DNA of 64,000 bases, taken from positions 62,001 to 126,000 of the forward strand of contig NZ_JALDAY010000011.1 of the NCBI RefSeq assembly GCF_022698165.1. The letters are read 5' to 3'. The stretch is from Streptomyces cylindrosporus. GTDB taxonomy: Bacteria; Actinomycetota; Actinomycetes; Streptomycetales; Streptomycetaceae. Within the stretch, counting starts at the first letter, position 1. Each line of letters begins with the position of its first letter. This document shows, piece by piece, positions 50,407 to 59,118 of the stretch. The position numbers and the translations under genes were made by a program. Below the pieces are notes generated by a model. That model worked only from the letters and a program-made list of their open reading frames with translations. It was not told where the DNA came from and did not search any database.

Positions 50407-51866
50407 GCCTCAAGGAGCGGCTGCGCTGCCACCACGGGATGCACTCGCTGCGCGCCAAGCTGACCCTGACGAACGTGGCGCTGCTCGCCCTCGGCATCGT
50501 CGCGACCACCGCCATCAGCCTCATGGGCATGCGGTACTACCTGATCGACCAGATCGACTCCCAGCTCACCAAGATGCGCGACTCCCTGGGCGGTTCGCAG
50601 CTCACCATCCGGCAGATCGACTCACTCGGCGCGCTGACCTTCGTCCACGACCGGCTGGTCCCGGACGACACCGAGAAGGAACGCTCGACCCCGGACTCGA
50701 TCTACGCGGCCGTCAACGGCAAGGGCGCCGCCGTCGGCATCCTGGGCGTCCAGCCCACCGAGGCGCAGCGCGGACTGGCCCACGCGGTCGGCGACGCCGC
50801 GGCGCTCGCCAAGGACGCCGATCCGCACGACGTGAAGGTGCACGGCACCTCGTACCGGGTCACCGCCGTCCATCTCGCCGACGGCACGTACGTCCTGATG
50901 GCCACCTCCACCGAGGCCCTGCACACGGGCATGGCCAAGGCGCTCAAGCTGGACTTCGCCGTCGGCGGCACGCTGCTGGCGCTGCTCGCCTGTCTGACCC
51001 TGTTCAGCGTCAGCCGCCGGATGCGGCCGCTGGAGGACATGGTGGAGACCTCGTCGGCGATCGCCGAGGGCGACCTGGCCCGGCGTGTGCCCTCCAGCAC
51101 CCACCCCACCCAGGAGGTCGAGCAGCTGCGCGTCGCCCTCAACTCGATGCTCCACCAGGTCGAGTCGGCCTACCGCACGCGCGAGCACAGCGCCGCCCAG
51201 CTGCGCCGCTTCGTCGCGGACGCCTCGCACGAGCTGCGCACCCCGCTGTCCGCGATACGCGGCTATCTCCAGCTCTACGACAAGGGGATGCTCTCCGACC
51301 CCGACGAGCGCAAGCGGGCCTGGGAGCGGGTGCTGGCCGAAACCGACCGCATGGGGCGCCTGGTGGACGAGCTGCTCACCCTGGCCCGCCTCGACCAGCA
51401 GCCCGAACTGCGCTTCAAGAACGTCGACGTGAGCCGTCTGGTGCGGGACGCCGCCGAGGATCTTCGGGTGCAGCAGCCGGACCGGCCCATCGAGGTCACC
51501 GCCGACGGTTCCTTGCTGGTGCACGCGGACGAGTCGGGGCTCAGACAAGTGCTGGGCAACCTGGTGGGCAACGTCCGCACGCACACCCCCGCAGAGGCGC
51601 CGGTGCGGCTCGGCGTGGAGCGGGAGGACGGGATCGTACGGCTGTGTGTCGCGGACGAGGGTCCGGGGCTGTGCGAGGAGGACGCGGCGCGGGTCTTCGA
51701 CCGGTTCTTCCGGGCGGGCGGGGGCGCGGGCAGCGGACTCGGCCTGGCGATCGTGCAGGGCGTCGTACAGGCCCACGGCGGCGAGGTGGCGGTCCGCACG
51801 GCACCGGGCGAGGGGCTGGCGGTGACGGTCACCTTGCCGGCGCGGACGGCGGCCGTACGGGCATGA
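50403..51866 (+). CDS. Sensor histidine kinase
   Basis: 487 aa. Helix 1 is ~18-40 (LTNVALLALGIVATTAISLMGM) and an outer sensor loop follows to ~175. Helix 2 is KLDFAVGGTLLALLACLTLFSV, then HAMP. The H-box is VADASHELRTPLSAIRGYLQLY. N, G1 and G2 boxes follow (LGNLVGNVRTH, DEGPGL, GSGLGLAIV). It should phosphorylate the coupled response regulator. The sensor loop has no recognised domain, so the signal is unknown. Downstream lies the 32-bp repeat array. Confidence 0.93.
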   Translation: MSLKERLRCHHGMHSLRAKLTLTNVALLALGIVATTAISLMGMRYYLIDQIDSQLTKMRDSLGGSQLTIRQIDSLGALTFVHDRLVPDDTEKERSTPDSIYAAVNGKGAAVGILGVQPTEAQRGLAHAVGDAAALAKDADPHDVKVHGTSYRVTAVHLADGTYVLMATSTEALHTGMAKALKLDFAVGGTLLALLACLTLFSVSRRMRPLEDMVETSSAIAEGDLARRVPSSTHPTQEVEQLRVALNSMLHQVESAYRTREHSAAQLRRFVADASHELRTPLSAIRGYLQLYDKGMLSDPDERKRAWERVLAETDRMGRLVDELLTLARLDQQPELRFKNVDVSRLVRDAAEDLRVQQPDRPIEVTADGSLLVHADESGLRQVLGNLVGNVRTHTPAEAPVRLGVEREDGIVRLCVADEGPGLCEEDAARVFDRFFRAGGGAGSGLGLAIVQGVVQAHGGEVAVRTAPGEGLAVTVTLPARTAAVRA

Positions 51867-51874
51867 CTTCCGTT

Positions 51875-52034
51875 ACGACGGCTGTAGTGCCGCCGAGAGC
51901 CCTCTCACGACGGCTGTAGTGCCGCCGATTGCCTTCTCACGACAGCTGTAGTGACGGCGGCAGCCCCGTGACGACAGCTGCAGTGACGCCGGCGACCCCA
52001 CCACGACAGCTGTAGTGGCGCCGTAACTCCCGCT
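51875..52034. repeat. Five 32-bp tandem repeats between convergent genes
   Basis: Units start at 51875, 51907, 51939, 51971 and 52003. The conserved part is ACGACRGCTGTAGTGNCGNCG, and the remaining ~11 bases vary. The centre ACAGCTGT is palindromic in units 3 and 5. There are no spacers, so it is not CRISPR. It fills the junction between the kinase and the RsbW-like gene. Confidence 0.85.
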
Positions 52035-52041
52035 GCGTTGT

Positions 52042-52443
52042 TCAGGTGTTGGCCATGACCAGCGCCCACACCGTCTTTCCGTGGCGACCCCTGGTCCACA
52101 CGCCCCAGGCCGCCGCGATGCCCTCCACCAGGTGCAGGCCCCGGCCGGTCTCCTCCCACTCCTCGACCACCCGCAGCCGGGGCACCAGTTGGCCCTCGTC
52201 CGAGACCTCGATGAGACAGGAGCCGTCGGCGAGCGCGGTCACCGCGACCTCGAACTCCCGCTCCAGGAGCGGACCGTGGCGTACGACGTTGGTGGCGAGC
52301 TCGGACACCAGCAGGACCGCGTCCTGCAGGGCGGGGTCGTCAGGCCCGTGACCCCAGTCGGCCAGATGGTCCCGCACCCTGCGCCTGGCGAGACCGACGG
52401 AAGCCGGATGCCGGGGCAGCCGGAAGGAGTTGCGTCTCAGCAC
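52042..52443 (-). CDS. ATP-binding protein, RsbW/anti-sigma kinase-like
   Basis: 133-aa HATPase. LQDAVLLVSELATNVVRHGP is the N-box, VSDEGQLVPRL the G1 region and TGRGLHLVEGIAAAWGV the G2 lid. These small Streptomyces proteins act as anti-sigma factors or unpaired phosphotransferases. No anti-anti-sigma partner is adjacent. The GTG at 52443 has GAGGAG 5 bases upstream. Confidence 0.9.
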   Translation of the reverse strand: MLRRNSFRLPRHPASVGLARRRVRDHLADWGHGPDDPALQDAVLLVSELATNVVRHGPLLEREFEVAVTALADGSCLIEVSDEGQLVPRLRVVEEWEETGRGLHLVEGIAAAWGVWTRGRHGKTVWALVMANT

Positions 52444-52539
52444 GTTTGCTCCTCACCCCACGCACACCTCCGTCACATCGTCCTGCGTCGGGTGGATGCC
52501 CGGCGTCACTCGGGCGAATACCAAAGCCGCGAGACCACG

Positions 52540-54096
52540 TCAGATCCAGTCCAGACTCCACAACCGGAACACGCCGGTCCCGTCGTCCAGATACTGGCTG
52601 CCGCCGACGTCCTCGCTGCTGAGGACGTACTCCTTGCCCTGCCACAGCGGGATCACCGGCACGTCCCGGGCGACGTCCTGCTGGACCGTGGTGAAGTCGG
52701 ACGTGGCGTCGCCGCGGTCGGCGTACTGCTGGCTGTTCCGGATCAGCTGGTCGACGACCTTGTTGCTGTAGCCGGTGTTCATGGTGCCGTCGGTGCCGAT
52801 GAGCGGGGCGCCGAAGGTGTCCGGGTCGGGGTAGTCGGCGACCCAGCCGACGGCGTACGCGTCGAGCTTGCCGGTCGCCCAGTGCTCCTGGAAGTCGGTC
52901 CACTCGTAACCCTTGAGCGTGACCTTGAACAGGCCGCCCGCCTCCAGCTGCTTCTTGAGTGCCTCGGCCTCCTCCTGGGAGGAACCGCGGTTCTTGGCGT
53001 AGCCGTACGTGAAGCTGACCGGCACGCTCACGCCGGCCTCGGTGAGCAGGGCCTTCGCCTTCGTGACGTCCTGCTTGGGGTAGGCGTCGAAGAACGACGT
53101 GGTGTGGCCGGTGATGCCCGTCGGGATCAGCGAGTACAGCGGGTCCACGGTGCCCTCGTAGACCGTCGCGGCGAGCTCCTCGCGGTTGATCAGCCAGGCC
53201 ATGGCCTGCCGGACGCGGACGTCGTGCAGGGGTGAGCTCGCGCGGGTGTTGAGGTAGAGGTTGCGGGTCTCGGAGCTGTCCGACTCGGAGACGCGCTGGT
53301 TCGGGTCGCTCGGTGACAGCGCGGACAGCACCTTGGGCGGCAGCTGGCGGGTGGCGACGTCGATCTGCTTGTCGTCCCACGCCTTGTTCAGGGCGTCCGC
53401 GTCGGTGTAGTAGAGCAGGTCGATGGGCCGGCCGGTGCCGGAGAGCGCGCCCTTGTAGTTCTCGTTCGGGCTGAGGACGGCCTTCTTGTTCTTCTTGTAC
53501 GACGTCAGCGTGTACGGGCCGGTGCCGTCGACGCCCTGGTCGGTGCGCAGGCCGTTGCGCGGGTACTTGTCCTTGTCGACGATCGCGCCCGCCCCGGTGG
53601 CCACCTTGAACGGGAAGGTGGCGTCCGGCGAGGACAGGTGGAAGGTGACGGTCATGCCGTCCGCGTCCACCGACTTGAGCGTGGACAGCAGGGAGGACGG
53701 GCCGACGTCGGACTTGATCTTCTTGACGCGGTCGAAGGAGTACTTGACGTCCTCGGCGGTCATCGTGCGGCCGCTGGGGAACGTGAGCCCCTTGCGCAGC
53801 GTGCAGCGGTACGTCTCCAGGTCGCCGCCGACGAATCCGCAGCTCTCGGCCGCGTCCGGTACCGGCGCGGCGCCGCCCGGCTCGAAGGTCAGCAGCGACT
53901 GGAAGACGTTGCTGAACAGCGCCCAGGAACCCGCGTCGTAGGCGCCGGCCGGATCGAGCGCCGTGACGGCGTCCGTGGTGCCGACCGAGATCGCCTTTCC
54001 CTTGTCCTCCTGTGACGGCAGCAGCTGCCAGCCGCCGACTCCCACGCCTGCCAGTACGAGCAGCGTCGCGAGAATCCGCATGCGAACCGAGCGCAT
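52540..54096 (-). CDS. Peptide/nickel-type ABC transporter substrate-binding protein (SBP family 5)
   Basis: 518 aa. One N-terminal hydrophobic segment (MRILATLLVLAGVGVGGWQLL) lacks a lipobox cysteine, so it may stay as a signal anchor or be cleaved. ITKxxVKYSFDRVKK-type region (TAEDVKYSFDRVKKI), TGPYTLTSYKKNKKAVLSPNENY, VRQAMAWLINREELA and YAVGWVADYPDPDTF are family landmarks. No permease or ATPase genes are adjacent, so it is an orphan. ATG 54096 follows GGAGAGG. The 213-bp gap upstream is AT-richer than average and holds its promoter, not localised. Confidence 0.9.
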   Translation of the reverse strand: MRSVRMRILATLLVLAGVGVGGWQLLPSQEDKGKAISVGTTDAVTALDPAGAYDAGSWALFSNVFQSLLTFEPGGAAPVPDAAESCGFVGGDLETYRCTLRKGLTFPSGRTMTAEDVKYSFDRVKKIKSDVGPSSLLSTLKSVDADGMTVTFHLSSPDATFPFKVATGAGAIVDKDKYPRNGLRTDQGVDGTGPYTLTSYKKNKKAVLSPNENYKGALSGTGRPIDLLYYTDADALNKAWDDKQIDVATRQLPPKVLSALSPSDPNQRVSESDSSETRNLYLNTRASSPLHDVRVRQAMAWLINREELAATVYEGTVDPLYSLIPTGITGHTTSFFDAYPKQDVTKAKALLTEAGVSVPVSFTYGYAKNRGSSQEEAEALKKQLEAGGLFKVTLKGYEWTDFQEHWATGKLDAYAVGWVADYPDPDTFGAPLIGTDGTMNTGYSNKVVDQLIRNSQQYADRGDATSDFTTVQQDVARDVPVIPLWQGKEYVLSSEDVGGSQYLDDGTGVFRLWSLDWI

Positions 54097-54309
54097 CGGT
54101 TGCCCTCTCCGGGCCCCACAGGCCCCGCCCCACATGCCACTCCCCTAGTGGCGCGGCTCACCTAATCACACGGGTTTCACCTGGAGGAAGAGGAGTTTAT
54201 TGAATTGAGAAAGAAGTTACCGCAAGGGGTTTCCAGCAGATTTCACAGCGCTCTCACAGCCTCTGCGGCGAATCGTTTCCACTCGTTTGCGCCGGGCCGA
54301 ACATTTCGG

Positions 54310-55902
54310 TCACGCGCGCGTGGAGGCCAACTCGATCACCGTGATGTCCGACGGCGCGCCCACGCGCGTGGGCGGACCCCACGCGCCCGCGCCCCGGCTG
54401 ACGTACAACTGCGTGTCGCCGTAGCGGTCCAGGCCCGCGACGGTCGGATTGGCGGCCGCGGCGAGGAAGTTGCCGGGCCAGAGCTGGCCGCCGTGGGTGT
54501 GGCCGGAGAGCTGGAGGTCGACGTCGTGCTTGACGGCCTCGTGGATCTGGACCGGCTGATGGGCGAGGAGCACGCACGCGCGTGCCGGGTCCCGGTCGCC
54601 GAGCGCCTTGGCGAAGTCGGGGCCCTGCCCCTCGCGCTCGCCCGCGATGTCGTTGACGCCGGCGAGGTCGAACCAGGGGAGTTCGGTACGGGCGTTCTCC
54701 AGGGGGTGCAGACCCAGTCGGCGCACCTCCTGGACCCACTGCTCGGCACCGGAGAAGTACTCGTGGTTGCCGGTGACGAAGTAGGACGGCGCGTTCAGCC
54801 GACGCAGCGGGGCCGCCGCCGGGCCCAGGTCCTTCACGCTGCCGTCCACCAGGTCGCCGACGACCGCGACGATGTCGGGCTGGGTGGAGTTGATCGTGTC
54901 CACGACCTGCTGAGCGAAGCCGCGGCCGAGGATCGGGCCCAGGTGGATGTCGCTCACCACGGCGATGCGATAGCCGTGCGCCGCGCGCGGGAGCTTGGCG
55001 AGCGGCACGGTGACCCGTTTGACGCGGGGGCCGCGCAGGACGCCGTAGGTGCCGTAGCCGACGGTCGCGACGGCGGCGATGGCGGCGGCTCCGGCGATCA
55101 CTCGGGAGACGAAGAGGCGGCGGGTGGGGGTGGTGAGGGGTGTGGGTGTGGGTGTGGGGGCGGGTGTGGGGGCGGGCGCGGGCTCTTGGGGGCGCGCGGG
55201 GTGCGAGGCGGGCACGGGCTCCTGAGGGCGCGCGGGGTGCGAGGCGGGCACGGGCTCCTGAGGGCGCGCGGGGTGCGAGGCGGGCACGGGCTCCTGAGGG
55301 CGCGCGGGGTGCGAGGCGGGCGTGGGTTCCCGGAGGGGCGCGTGGGTGGTGAGGGGCGCGCGGGAGGGCGCGGGCTCCTGGAGGGGCGTGGGTTCTGAGG
55401 TGGGCGCCGGCTCGGGGGTTGTGCGCTCCGGCATGGGCGCGGTTTCCGGGGCGGGTGCGGTGTTGAGCGCGGTGTCCGACGTGGACACGGCGTCCGGGGC
55501 GGGCGCGACGTCCAGGGTGGTGTGCACGAGCTCGCGCTCCGGCGCGCGCTCCGCTTCACGCGCCCGCCGCGCACGCCCCGCCCGCCGTTCCAACGCGCGC
55601 CGCAGCAGCGGTCGTACGACCTCTCCCGCCACCACTGCCAGCAGCAGGTAGATCGACAGCGCGAGCCACAGGAAACCCGGCCAGGCGAGGACCTGCTGGA
55701 GCCAGAACGGGGCGCCCGCGCGCTCGGCCACCAGGGCGCCGATCGCCGCCACCCAGCCGCCCGCGACGAGCACCACACCCGCGCGGCGGACGAGACCGGG
55801 CCCCCGGGTGGTGTCGCGGAACAGGCGGCGCCACAGGTACCAGTTGGCGGCCACTAGGACGCCGAGAGCGAGCAGCGCGAAGACGCCGAAGACAATGCCC
55901 AC
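54310..55902 (-). CDS. Membrane metallophosphoesterase with Pro/Ala repeat linker
   Basis: 530 aa. Three helices lie at the N-terminus (~5-100). A long Pro/Glu/Ala/Thr linker (~130-255) includes tandem RPQEPVPASHPA units. A fourth helix (VIAGAAAIAAVATVGYGTYGV) precedes the calcineurin-like phosphoesterase domain: VVSDIHLGPILG, VVGDLVDG, VTGNHEYFSG and LSGHTHGGQLWPG carry the metal ligands. It resembles YkuE-type wall or lipid phosphatases; the substrate is unknown. The start is a GTG at 55902. Confidence 0.9.
   Translation of the reverse strand: MGIVFGVFALLALGVLVAANWYLWRRLFRDTTRGPGLVRRAGVVLVAGGWVAAIGALVAERAGAPFWLQQVLAWPGFLWLALSIYLLLAVVAGEVVRPLLRRALERRAGRARRAREAERAPERELVHTTLDVAPAPDAVSTSDTALNTAPAPETAPMPERTTPEPAPTSEPTPLQEPAPSRAPLTTHAPLREPTPASHPARPQEPVPASHPARPQEPVPASHPARPQEPVPASHPARPQEPAPAPTPAPTPTPTPLTTPTRRLFVSRVIAGAAAIAAVATVGYGTYGVLRGPRVKRVTVPLAKLPRAAHGYRIAVVSDIHLGPILGRGFAQQVVDTINSTQPDIVAVVGDLVDGSVKDLGPAAAPLRRLNAPSYFVTGNHEYFSGAEQWVQEVRRLGLHPLENARTELPWFDLAGVNDIAGEREGQGPDFAKALGDRDPARACVLLAHQPVQIHEAVKHDVDLQLSGHTHGGQLWPGNFLAAAANPTVAGLDRYGDTQLYVSRGAGAWGPPTRVGAPSDITVIELASTRA
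55191..55334. repeat. 36-bp coding tandem repeat, four copies
   Basis: Starts at 55191, 55227, 55263 and 55299. The first three are nearly identical and the fourth diverges at its end. It encodes 12-residue RPQEPVPASHPA units in the metallophosphoesterase linker. Confidence 0.85.
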
Positions 55903-55961
55903 CGTGGAGTGAACCCCCGCTGTCGGTTCCGTTGCCGCCCGGTTTGTCGCGGTACGGCCGG

Positions 55962-56201
55962 TTATGAAGTGCGGCGCAATGCGCGCAGTCCGCGCAACCC
56001 GATGCCCCCGATGACCGTCCCCAATACGAAGGAGACGACGGCGAGCGTCAGATGCACCCAGAAGAACGCTGTCGGGTGGCCGTCGTCGAAGGCCTGCCCA
56101 CTGCTGTCCTTGACAAGGTTTTTAACGAAAGTGACCCAGATGACCCAGCTCCACACCCCGAAGGCGAGCAGGAACCAGGAGACCGGGCGGCTGAGCTTCA
56201 T
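55962..56201 (-). CDS. SCO4848-family small membrane protein
   Basis: 79 aa with two helices (SWFLLAFGVWSWVIWVTFVKN and WVHLTLAVVSFVLGTVIGGIGLRGL). I recognise it as the SCO4848-type family, which sits beside the D-Ala-D-Ala carboxypeptidase in Streptomyces; role unknown. GATACT ends 6 nt before the ATG (leaderless layout). It is divergent from the carboxypeptidase with only 91 bp between. Confidence 0.83.
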   Translation of the reverse strand: MKLSRPVSWFLLAFGVWSWVIWVTFVKNLVKDSSGQAFDDGHPTAFFWVHLTLAVVSFVLGTVIGGIGLRGLRALRRTS

Positions 56202-56292
56202 GGCTTCAGTATCGCCGCCCCGCTTCCGGCTCCGTCCCCGGGGTGGAGTGCCGGGCGCGACTTCACATCCCGTGGCATGTACGTTCTCGTCC

Positions 56293-57639
56293 GTGCCCGC
56301 ACCCAAGAAGACCGTCAGGCGATCCCTGCTGGTCACCTCAGCCGCCCTGTCGTCGCTCGCGCTGACCGCGCCCGCAGCCCTCGCGGCCCCCAGCCCCTCG
56401 ACGAGCCCGTCCCCGAGCGCCTCGGCGAGCCCGTCCCCGAGCGCCTCGGCGAGCCCGTCCCCGAGCGCCTCGGCGAGCCCGTCGGCCACTCCCCCGGCGA
56501 ACATGTCGAGCGTGGGCGGCACGCGCCTGGGGCAGCCGGGCACCCAGGTCGACCTGGGCAGCGGCGCCCCGGTGATCCCCAAGGACATCACAGCCCGCTC
56601 CTGGATCGTCGCCGACGCCGAGTCGGGCGAGGTGCTCGCCGCGCACAACGCCCACTGGCGGCTGCCCCCGGCGAGCACGATGAAGATGCTGTTCGCCGAC
56701 ACGGTGCTGCCGAAGTTCCCGAGGAGCGAGAAGCACAAGGTCGTCCCCGCCGACCTGGCCGGCATGGGCGCCGGCTCCAGCATGGTCGGGATAAAGGAGG
56801 GCGAGACGTACACGGTCCACGACCTGTGGCTCGGCGTCTTCCTGCGCTCCGGCAACGACGCCGTGCACGTACTGTCCGCGATGAACGGCGGCGTCGACAA
56901 CACCGTCAAGGAGATGAACGAGCACGCCGAGGAGCTCCAGGCCCTCGACACGAACGTGGTCACGCCCGACGGCTACGACGCTCCCCGGCAGGTCTCGTCG
57001 GCGTACGACCTGACGCTGTTCGCGCGCTCCGGGCTGCAGAAGAAGGACTTCCGGGAGTACTGCTCGACAGTCCGCGCCAAGTTCCCGGGCGAGACGAAGA
57101 AGGGCAAGAAGGGCAAGTCGGTCCGGGAGTCCTTCGAGATCCAGAACACCAACCGGCTGCTCAGCGGCGACTCCGACGTGCCCGTCTACCAGGGCATCGC
57201 CGGCGTCAAGAACGGCAACACGACCAACGCGGGCGCCACCTTCACCGGCGTCGCGGAGCGCAACGGCCGGGTGCTCCTCGTCACGGTCATGAACCCGTCC
57301 AAGGACGAGCACAACGAGGTCTACAAGGAGACCGCCAAGCTGTTCGACTGGGGCTTCCAGGCGGCCGGCAAGGCGCGTGCGGTGGGCGAGCTGGTGCCGC
57401 CGAAGAGCGCCGCGCAGGCGAGCGCCCAGCCCGGTGCGAACGCCTCGGCGGGCCAGGCGGGCGGCGGGGACTCCTCGACCGTGCCCAGGACGAAGGCCGC
57501 GGCCGAGGAGTCCTCCGGCGGCATGGGGATCGCGTTCGCGATCACCGGCGGGCTGCTGGTGCTGCTGGCCGCCGCCGCGTTCCTGGTCAACCGCCGCTGG
57601 CCGCTGCCCGACCTGGTACGTCGTCGTCCTCGTCCCTGA
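56293..57639 (+). CDS. Serine-type D-Ala-D-Ala carboxypeptidase (low-MW PBP, DacA-like)
   Basis: 448 aa. The signal peptide is followed by a Ser/Pro/Ala linker with three SPSPSASA units. The catalytic domain has Ser128-Thr-Met-Lys131, a SGN motif (LRSGNDAVHVL) and KNG (GVKNGNT) in place of the usual KTG. One C-terminal helix (GIAFAITGGLLVLLAAAAFLVN) anchors it. It trims stem peptides of peptidoglycan. TACGTT ends 7 nt before the GTG at 56293. The last 53 bases overlap the convergent YihY gene. Confidence 0.9.
   Translation: MPAPKKTVRRSLLVTSAALSSLALTAPAALAAPSPSTSPSPSASASPSPSASASPSPSASASPSATPPANMSSVGGTRLGQPGTQVDLGSGAPVIPKDITARSWIVADAESGEVLAAHNAHWRLPPASTMKMLFADTVLPKFPRSEKHKVVPADLAGMGAGSSMVGIKEGETYTVHDLWLGVFLRSGNDAVHVLSAMNGGVDNTVKEMNEHAEELQALDTNVVTPDGYDAPRQVSSAYDLTLFARSGLQKKDFREYCSTVRAKFPGETKKGKKGKSVRESFEIQNTNRLLSGDSDVPVYQGIAGVKNGNTTNAGATFTGVAERNGRVLLVTVMNPSKDEHNEVYKETAKLFDWGFQAAGKARAVGELVPPKSAAQASAQPGANASAGQAGGGDSSTVPRTKAAAEESSGGMGIAFAITGGLLVLLAAAAFLVNRRWPLPDLVRRRPRP
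56403..56474. repeat. 24-bp coding tandem repeat, three copies
   Basis: Units begin at 56403, 56427 and 56451 and are identical. They encode the Ser/Pro/Ala linker of the carboxypeptidase. Confidence 0.85.
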
Positions 57640-58540
57640 CCTTGCGGACGACGCCCTCCTGGTCCTCGCGGCCCCATTCCTCGATCTCCTGCTCCTTGCT
57701 CTGCGTCGCCGTCCAGGCGGCGCAGAACAGGACCAGCTTCGAGGTGAAGTTGATCCACAGCAGCAGGGCCACGGGGACGCCGAAGGCGCCGTACATGCTC
57801 TTCGCGGCGACACCCTGCATGTAGCCGCTCAGCAGCGTCTTCAGCAGCTCGAAGCCGACCGCGCCGATCAGTGCCGCGACCATCAGGCGGCGGCGGTGCG
57901 GTTCGACGCCGGGCAGCAGCGTGAGGACGTACAGGAGCAGCAGGAAGTCCGCGAACACGGCGACGGAGAACGCGGCGACATAGAGCAGGATCCCGCCCCA
58001 GCCGCCCTTGTCGATGCCGAACTGCTCGGTGATCCAGCCGACCATCGCGGAGGCGACGGTGGAGGCGGCGAGCGTGATGAGGACGGCGCCGCCGAGACCG
58101 ATGAGGATGCCCAGGTCCTTCGCCTTGCGCAGGAGCGGGTTCTCCTCCCCGTCGGGCAGCTCCCACACCGCCCGCAGGCACTCGCGCATGGAGCCGGCCC
58201 AGCCGATGCCGGTGAACAGCAGCAGGGCGCCGGCGATGAGGCCGATGGTGCCCGCGTTCTCGACCAGGTTGTTGATGTCGAGCTGGTCCGAGATGCCGGG
58301 CACCTGCTCGGCGATCTTGTCCTGCAGATCGTTCTGCTGCTGTTTGCTGAGCGTGGCGGCGGCGATCGCCGCGGCCACCGTGAGCAGCGGGAACAGCGCG
58401 ATGAAGCTCGTGAACGTCATCGCGGCCGCGAGTCGCGTCCACTTCACGCGGTCGAGCCGTTCGTACGACCGCCACGCGTGCGTGGCCGTCAGGCGCGCCA
58501 CCAGCGGCCCGACGACGGGGAGCTTTTTCAGCCAGTCCAT
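57587..58540 (-). CDS. YihY/BrkB-family inner-membrane protein
   Basis: 317 aa with six helices. AMTFTSFIALFPLLTVAAAI and the middle GWAGSMRECLRAVWELPDGEENPLLRKAKDLGILIGLGG segment are family landmarks. Transport or envelope roles have been proposed for these proteins; none is settled. The acidic tail (EIEEWGREDQEGVVRKVRDEDDD) is encoded in antisense to the end of the carboxypeptidase gene (53-bp overlap). Confidence 0.87.
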   Translation of the reverse strand: MDWLKKLPVVGPLVARLTATHAWRSYERLDRVKWTRLAAAMTFTSFIALFPLLTVAAAIAAATLSKQQQNDLQDKIAEQVPGISDQLDINNLVENAGTIGLIAGALLLFTGIGWAGSMRECLRAVWELPDGEENPLLRKAKDLGILIGLGGAVLITLAASTVASAMVGWITEQFGIDKGGWGGILLYVAAFSVAVFADFLLLLYVLTLLPGVEPHRRRLMVAALIGAVGFELLKTLLSGYMQGVAAKSMYGAFGVPVALLLWINFTSKLVLFCAAWTATQSKEQEIEEWGREDQEGVVRKVRDEDDDVPGRAAASGG

Positions 58541-59118
58541 GATCCGACTCTGCCCTCGGTGCGGAAGACCAATGTGCGAGTACCCCAAAAGCGCAGCACT
58601 GTGGCGAGCGCCATGCCGATTCCCGCTCCGGATACGGTGTCCGCACGCTGCGAGGTGAGGCCGAGGCCGTAGTGGCTCACGGCCAGGCACAGTAGTTGTA
58701 CGGCGGCTCCGGCGATGTTCACCGCGAGGAACACGGCACAGGAGCGCACGCCCTTCACGCGCGCGTGCCGGTACGTACCGAGCGCGTTCCCGGCGTACGC
58801 CACCGAGCAGCCCGAGAGGAACGCGAGCGCCTTGGCGGTGATCGGGCCGAACCCGGCGGGTCCGCGCAGGCAGGTGAACAGGGCGAGGTCGACGGCGTAG
58901 GCGAGGAGGCCGACGGCGGCGAAGCCTGCGAGTTCACGGCGAGGTGGGGAGTTCCGGCGACGCGGAGGACCCGGACGGGATGGGGCGCTCGGGCGGGACG
59001 GAGGACTCGGCCGGAGCTGCGGGCTCGTGCACGCGCGCGAGGTCGACGATTCGCCGCCGCTCCTCCACGCGCGCGTGGCCGGCGGTTCGCTTCGGGCCGT
59101 CCACGCGCGTGTGCTCAC
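58528..59118 (-). CDS. GtrA-family membrane protein, second homologue
   Basis: 196 aa. About 65 low-complexity residues precede four helices. FAAVGLLAYAVDLALFTCL, AYAGNALGTYRHA and ATVLRFWGTRTLVF match GtrA. The GTG at 59118 overlaps the UbiA stop (GTGA), tying it to the arabinose-lipid cluster, so it may flip polyprenyl-phospho-arabinose. It overlaps the YihY start by 13 bases. The frame upstream is a shadow of the UbiA gene. Confidence 0.85.
   Translation of the reverse strand: MSTRAWTARSEPPATRAWRSGGESSTSRACTSPQLRPSPPSRPSAPSRPGPPRRRNSPPRRELAGFAAVGLLAYAVDLALFTCLRGPAGFGPITAKALAFLSGCSVAYAGNALGTYRHARVKGVRSCAVFLAVNIAGAAVQLLCLAVSHYGLGLTSQRADTVSGAGIGMALATVLRFWGTRTLVFRTEGRVGSWTG

Noticed and set aside
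51875..52034. Possible CRISPR array
   Set aside because: The units are contiguous tandem repeats with no unique spacers, and no cas genes are present.
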